DNA of 5,750 nucleotides from positions 1 to 5,750 of the forward strand of contig CALARM010000723.1 in NCBI GenBank assembly GCA_937888925.1. The letters run 5' to 3'. Below the pieces are notes generated by a model that searched no databases, was not told the DNA's origin, and saw only the letters and a program-made list of their open reading frames with translations. The first letter of the stretch is position 1. Every line of letters starts with the position of its first letter. Positions 4,451 to 5,750 of this stretch are shown here, piece after piece. Both the position numbers and the translations under genes were made by a program. The stretch is from an uncultured Synergistia bacterium (GTDB lineage Bacteria > Eremiobacterota > SpSt-956 > JAKJGF01).

Positions 4451-5638
4451 ATGAAAGACACAAAAAAATGGTATTTTGGTTCCTACGGAGGGAGGTTTGT
4501 TCCTGATTCTCTGATGGCTCCTCTGGAGGAACTGTCAGAAGCATATGAAAATTGTAAATCCGATCCCACTTTCCGGGAAGAACTGACAGATTTGTACCAA
4601 AATTACAGCGGCCGTCCAACGCCTCTGTATTTTGCTGAAACTTCAAGCACATTACTGGGAGAAGGAAAGATTTACCTGAAAAGAGAGGATCTGAACCACA
4701 CGGGAGCACATAAAATCAATAATACTCTCGGACAGATACTGCTTGCTAAAAAAATGGGGAAAAAAAGGATTATTGCTGAGACAGGGGCAGGCCAGCATGG
4801 AGTAGCTACAGCCACTGTGGCTGCCAGATTCGGTATGGAATGTGTCATATATATGGGGGAAGGAGACATAGAACGCCAGAAAATGAATGTTTTCCGCATG
4901 AAACTCCTGGGAGCGGAAGTAAAACCTGTAACATCAGGAGGGAAAGGCCTTAAAGATGCCGTAGACCAGGCAATAATGGACTGGGTTGAACATATAGAGA
5001 GTACCTATTATCTCATAGGTTCTGCCGTTGGCCCTCACCCCTATCCTCTCATGGTCAGGGATTTTCAATCCATTATAGGACAGGAAGTAAGAGAACAGTT
5101 AATGAAAGCCGGCGAAAATCTTCCCGATTATATTGTGGCATGTGTGGGAGGAGGGAGTAATGCCATGGGAATTTTTCACGAGTTTATCCACGATGAGACA
5201 GTGAAATTAATAGGTGCAGAAGGTGGAGGAACATCAATGGAACCGGGCTGTCATGCAGCAACACTTACCCTGGGAAAACCGGGTATCTTACATGGCTCAA
5301 GGAGTTATTTATTATCTGACTCTGACGGACAGGTTTCAGAATCCTACTCTATTTCTGCAGGTCTGGACTATCCCGGCATAGGCCCTGAACACAGTTACCT
5401 GAAAGATACGGGACGGGTCAGTTATCGCTCTGTCTCCGACAGGGAAGCTCTGAATGCATTCCGGTTTTTAAGTGAAAAAGAGGGGATTATTCCTGCACTG
5501 GAAACGTCTCATGCTATAGCGGAAGGTATGAAAATAGCAGAAAAAATGAAGAAAAACGAAGTTATGGTAATAAATCTGTCAGGGAGAGGCGATAAAGACA
5601 TATATACGGTAGCAGAACATATCGGGATGAATATATAA
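4451..5638 (+). CDS. trpB: Tryptophan synthase beta chain
   Basis: The 395-residue enzyme condenses indole with L-serine to give L-tryptophan, using pyridoxal phosphate, normally in an alpha2-beta2 complex with TrpA in the cytoplasm. The length is typical. Lys88 in HTGAHKINN carries the PLP; Glu110 (the catalytic Glu109 of Salmonella) precedes GAGQHG (112-117); GGGSNA (233-238) binds the PLP phosphate; EGIIPALE and SGRGDKD lie near the C-terminus. The start [13 protein letters not shown] is classic TrpB1, the form that partners TrpA, rather than TrpB2. GAAGGAG lies 9 bases before the ATG. It is the first gene after the TRAP attenuator and is predicted to be repressed by high tryptophan. No trpA follows in the visible 112 bases, so other trp genes may lie elsewhere. 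Confidence 0.98.
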   Translation: MKDTKKWYFGSYGGRFVPDSLMAPLEELSEAYENCKSDPTFREELTDLYQNYSGRPTPLYFAETSSTLLGEGKIYLKREDLNHTGAHKINNTLGQILLAKKMGKKRIIAETGAGQHGVATATVAARFGMECVIYMGEGDIERQKMNVFRMKLLGAEVKPVTSGGKGLKDAVDQAIMDWVEHIESTYYLIGSAVGPHPYPLMVRDFQSIIGQEVREQLMKAGENLPDYIVACVGGGSNAMGIFHEFIHDETVKLIGAEGGGTSMEPGCHAATLTLGKPGILHGSRSYLLSDSDGQVSESYSISAGLDYPGIGPEHSYLKDTGRVSYRSVSDREALNAFRFLSEKEGIIPALETSHAIAEGMKIAEKMKKNEVMVINLSGRGDKDIYTVAEHIGMNI

Positions 5639-5640
5639 TT

Positions 5641-5675
5641 GGTGAAAGGTGATGGGTGAAGGGTGATGGGTGATG
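5641..5675 (+). repeat. Five tandem heptads of GGTGA(A/T)(A/G)
   Basis: Five exactly phased units run GGTGAAA, GGTGATG, GGTGAAG, GGTGATG, GGTGATG, starting two bases after the trpB stop; a degenerate CGTAATA follows. They are the same family as 4108-4128. There is no hairpin with a T-run, so they are not a terminator. Because GGTGA resembles a weak ribosome site, the array could affect initiation at the ATG at 5673. Confidence 0.8.
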
Positions 5676-5750
5676 CGTAATAAACTTACTACCGAAACAG
5701 GTAAAAGGGTATCCGTAAAAAGCTTCTGCCTGGCAGGCTCTGGAGAAGAA
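5673..5750 (+). CDS. Possible start of an unknown gene, cut by the window edge
   Basis: An ATG at 5673-5675, formed by the last heptad, opens 26 codons without a stop to the right edge, beginning MRNKLTTETGKRVSVKSFC. It does not look like TrpA or another trp enzyme. The only ribosome-site candidate is the G-rich heptad array itself. The minus-strand frame is also open here, so this may be chance. Confidence 0.25.
   Translation, partial: MRNKLTTETGKRVSVKSFCLAGSGEE

Noticed and set aside
4428..4899. Minus-strand reading frames opposite trpB
   Set aside because: They overlap a certain gene, show no motifs, and are shadows of it.

Overview
The window is AT-rich bacterial DNA with two back-to-back transcription units that diverge from an intergenic region at about 3684-3848. 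TRAP (MtrB) is known mainly from Bacillus and some other Firmicutes. The many Hanks-type kinases and the pseudopilin-like sensor domains are more usual in less-studied lineages. I cannot name the organism: it could be a Firmicutes relative, or an uncultured lineage with a transferred trp regulator.

Left unit (minus strand, 3683 down to 1). Four co-directional genes read in this order: a 458-aa membrane-anchored serine/threonine kinase with a cysteine-containing pseudopilin-like C-terminal domain; a multi-pass membrane protein of unknown function; a 226-aa membrane protein carrying the same pseudopilin-like domain; and a second serine/threonine kinase cut by the window edge. The shared domain on two proteins, plus two kinases, suggests one envelope signalling module. 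The membrane-protein gene is odd. A well-placed Shine-Dalgarno and ATG at 2292 encode a 17-residue signal peptide ending in AFA, then an in-frame TGA, then at once the ATG of the 193-codon remainder.

Right unit (plus strand, 3772 to 5638). A consensus promoter drives mtrB, encoding the trp RNA-binding attenuation protein TRAP. About 90 bases after its stop comes an RNA leader with a possible 5' stem-loop, twelve GAG/UAG triplets (4183-4252), a candidate antiterminator (4246-4298) and a perfect-stem intrinsic terminator (4270-4314). trpB (tryptophan synthase beta) begins 136 bases further on. The regulator, its RNA target and the regulated gene therefore lie together: high tryptophan should load TRAP, TRAP should bind the triplets and disrupt the antiterminator, and the terminator should then stop transcription before trpB.

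Short tandem heptads of the GGTGAAG/GGTGATG type sit in three intergenic places (851-873, 4108-4128, 5641-5675). A reading frame of at least 26 codons opens at 5673 and runs off the right edge, but it is not recognisable.
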